Source: Saccoglossus kowalevskii
Taxonomy: Eukaryota > Hemichordata > Enteropneusta > Harrimaniidae
DNA: 17,700 bases
NCBI RefSeq assembly: GCF_000003605.2
Contig: NW_003105320.1
Location: forward strand, 1 to 17,700
Reading direction: 5' to 3'
Part shown: positions 17,691-17,700 of the stretch, in pieces
Position numbering within the stretch: position 1 is the first letter of the stretch
Layout: the number at the start of each line of letters is the position of its first letter
Made by a program: the position numbers and the translations under genes
Notes under the pieces: model-generated
The model's input: only the letters and a program-made list of their open reading frames with translations
Databases searched by the model: none
Told to the model about the DNA's origin: nothing

Positions 17691-17700
17691 ATATGATGAA
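17691..17700. other. Break in repeat pattern at right end
   Basis: After GAACTGGTCTG the sequence reads ATATGATGAA, where every other unit has ATAATCAGTG or a near variant. It could be the array border, or a unit with a small deletion such as loss of ATCAG. Ten bases cannot decide between them. Confidence 0.4.

Larger units (their letters stand above)
1..17700. repeat. 51-bp tandem satellite/minisatellite array
   Basis: The same unit follows itself head to tail from the first base to about 17693, for roughly 345-350 copies. The top-strand unit starts TCAGTGATGTG and ends CTGGTCTGATAA. Main variable sites are GAAATT or GATATT near position 12, GGGC followed by AGG, ATG or GGG (or GGGTAGG) near 17-23, and GTAAAC or GTGAAC near 35-40. 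TCAGTGA occurs twice per unit (positions 1-7 and 32-38), which may be a trace of an older shorter repeat. Most units are 51 bp; others are 49, 50 or 52, and fifteen are 35-38. No unique DNA interrupts the array, so there is nothing else to annotate in the gene-free stretches. The family is not one I recognise. A eukaryotic satellite or large minisatellite is the best reading, from length, homogeneity and higher-order structure. Confidence 0.97.

Noticed and set aside
1-17700. CRISPR array
   Set aside because: Spacing is regular, but all of the 51 bp is repeated; there are no unique spacers, no leader and no cas genes.
1-17700. G-quadruplex array from the GGG run in each unit
   Set aside because: There is one GGG per 51 bp (more only in GGGCGGG units), so loops would be far too long for a normal quadruplex.
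1-17700. Transposon or retroelement with tandem internal repeats
   Set aside because: No terminal repeats, target-site duplications or transposase, integrase or reverse transcriptase reading frame are seen anywhere.
1-17700. Telomeric, rDNA spacer or known centromeric satellite
   Set aside because: The unit does not resemble telomere repeats or alpha satellite, and no rRNA segment is present. An rDNA spacer minisatellite cannot be excluded, but there is nothing positive for it.

Overview
The whole 17.7 kb window is one uninterrupted head-to-tail tandem array of a 51-bp unit, about 345-350 copies, with no unique sequence. The top-strand unit starts at TCAGTGATGTG, carries TTGGGC near positions 15-20 and TTAATGTCAGT near 26-36, and ends CTGGTCTGATAA. 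By hand count a typical unit has T17, G16, A13 and C5 (about 41% G+C), so the top strand is very poor in C. I see no gene, RNA gene, transposon, CRISPR array or promoter that I can support. The open frames are by-products of the unit length (51 = 3 x 17).

A gene-free array this long, with higher-order blocks and with most CpG sites replaced by TG or CA in sister units, suggests satellite or large minisatellite DNA of a eukaryote that probably methylates CpG. I do not recognise the family and cannot name the organism.

Layout. Positions 1-343 are the most diverged units and include an old-looking 37-bp unit. From about 344 to 4200 units are almost all 51 bp (a few 49, 50 or 52), and this part holds intact 49- and 51-bp counterparts (2330-2531) of the shortened units found later. 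From 4213 to 17235 there are fourteen more shortened units (35-38 bp), each lacking the same 14 bp. From 12.6 kb to the end the array is built from reused multi-unit blocks: a six-unit cassette ending in a short unit is complete at 12653, 14900 and 16401 and partial at 8991, 13044, 15650 and 16792. Longer paralogous stretches sit at offsets of about 2.57, 3.75, 4.38, 8.94, 9.65-9.75, 9.95 and 10.13 kb. Several are mosaics whose two halves match different places. Three patches (about 4380-4490, 9280-9430, 12210-12400) have clustered single-base indels that may be real or consensus error. The last bases, from about 17694, leave the repeat pattern.

The window is best read as a record of satellite evolution by duplication, unequal exchange and conversion. 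The most informative signals are the recurring 14-bp deletion next to a perfect inverted repeat, the mosaic blocks and the CpG-type variant sites. I found no evidence of a new protein or RNA system.
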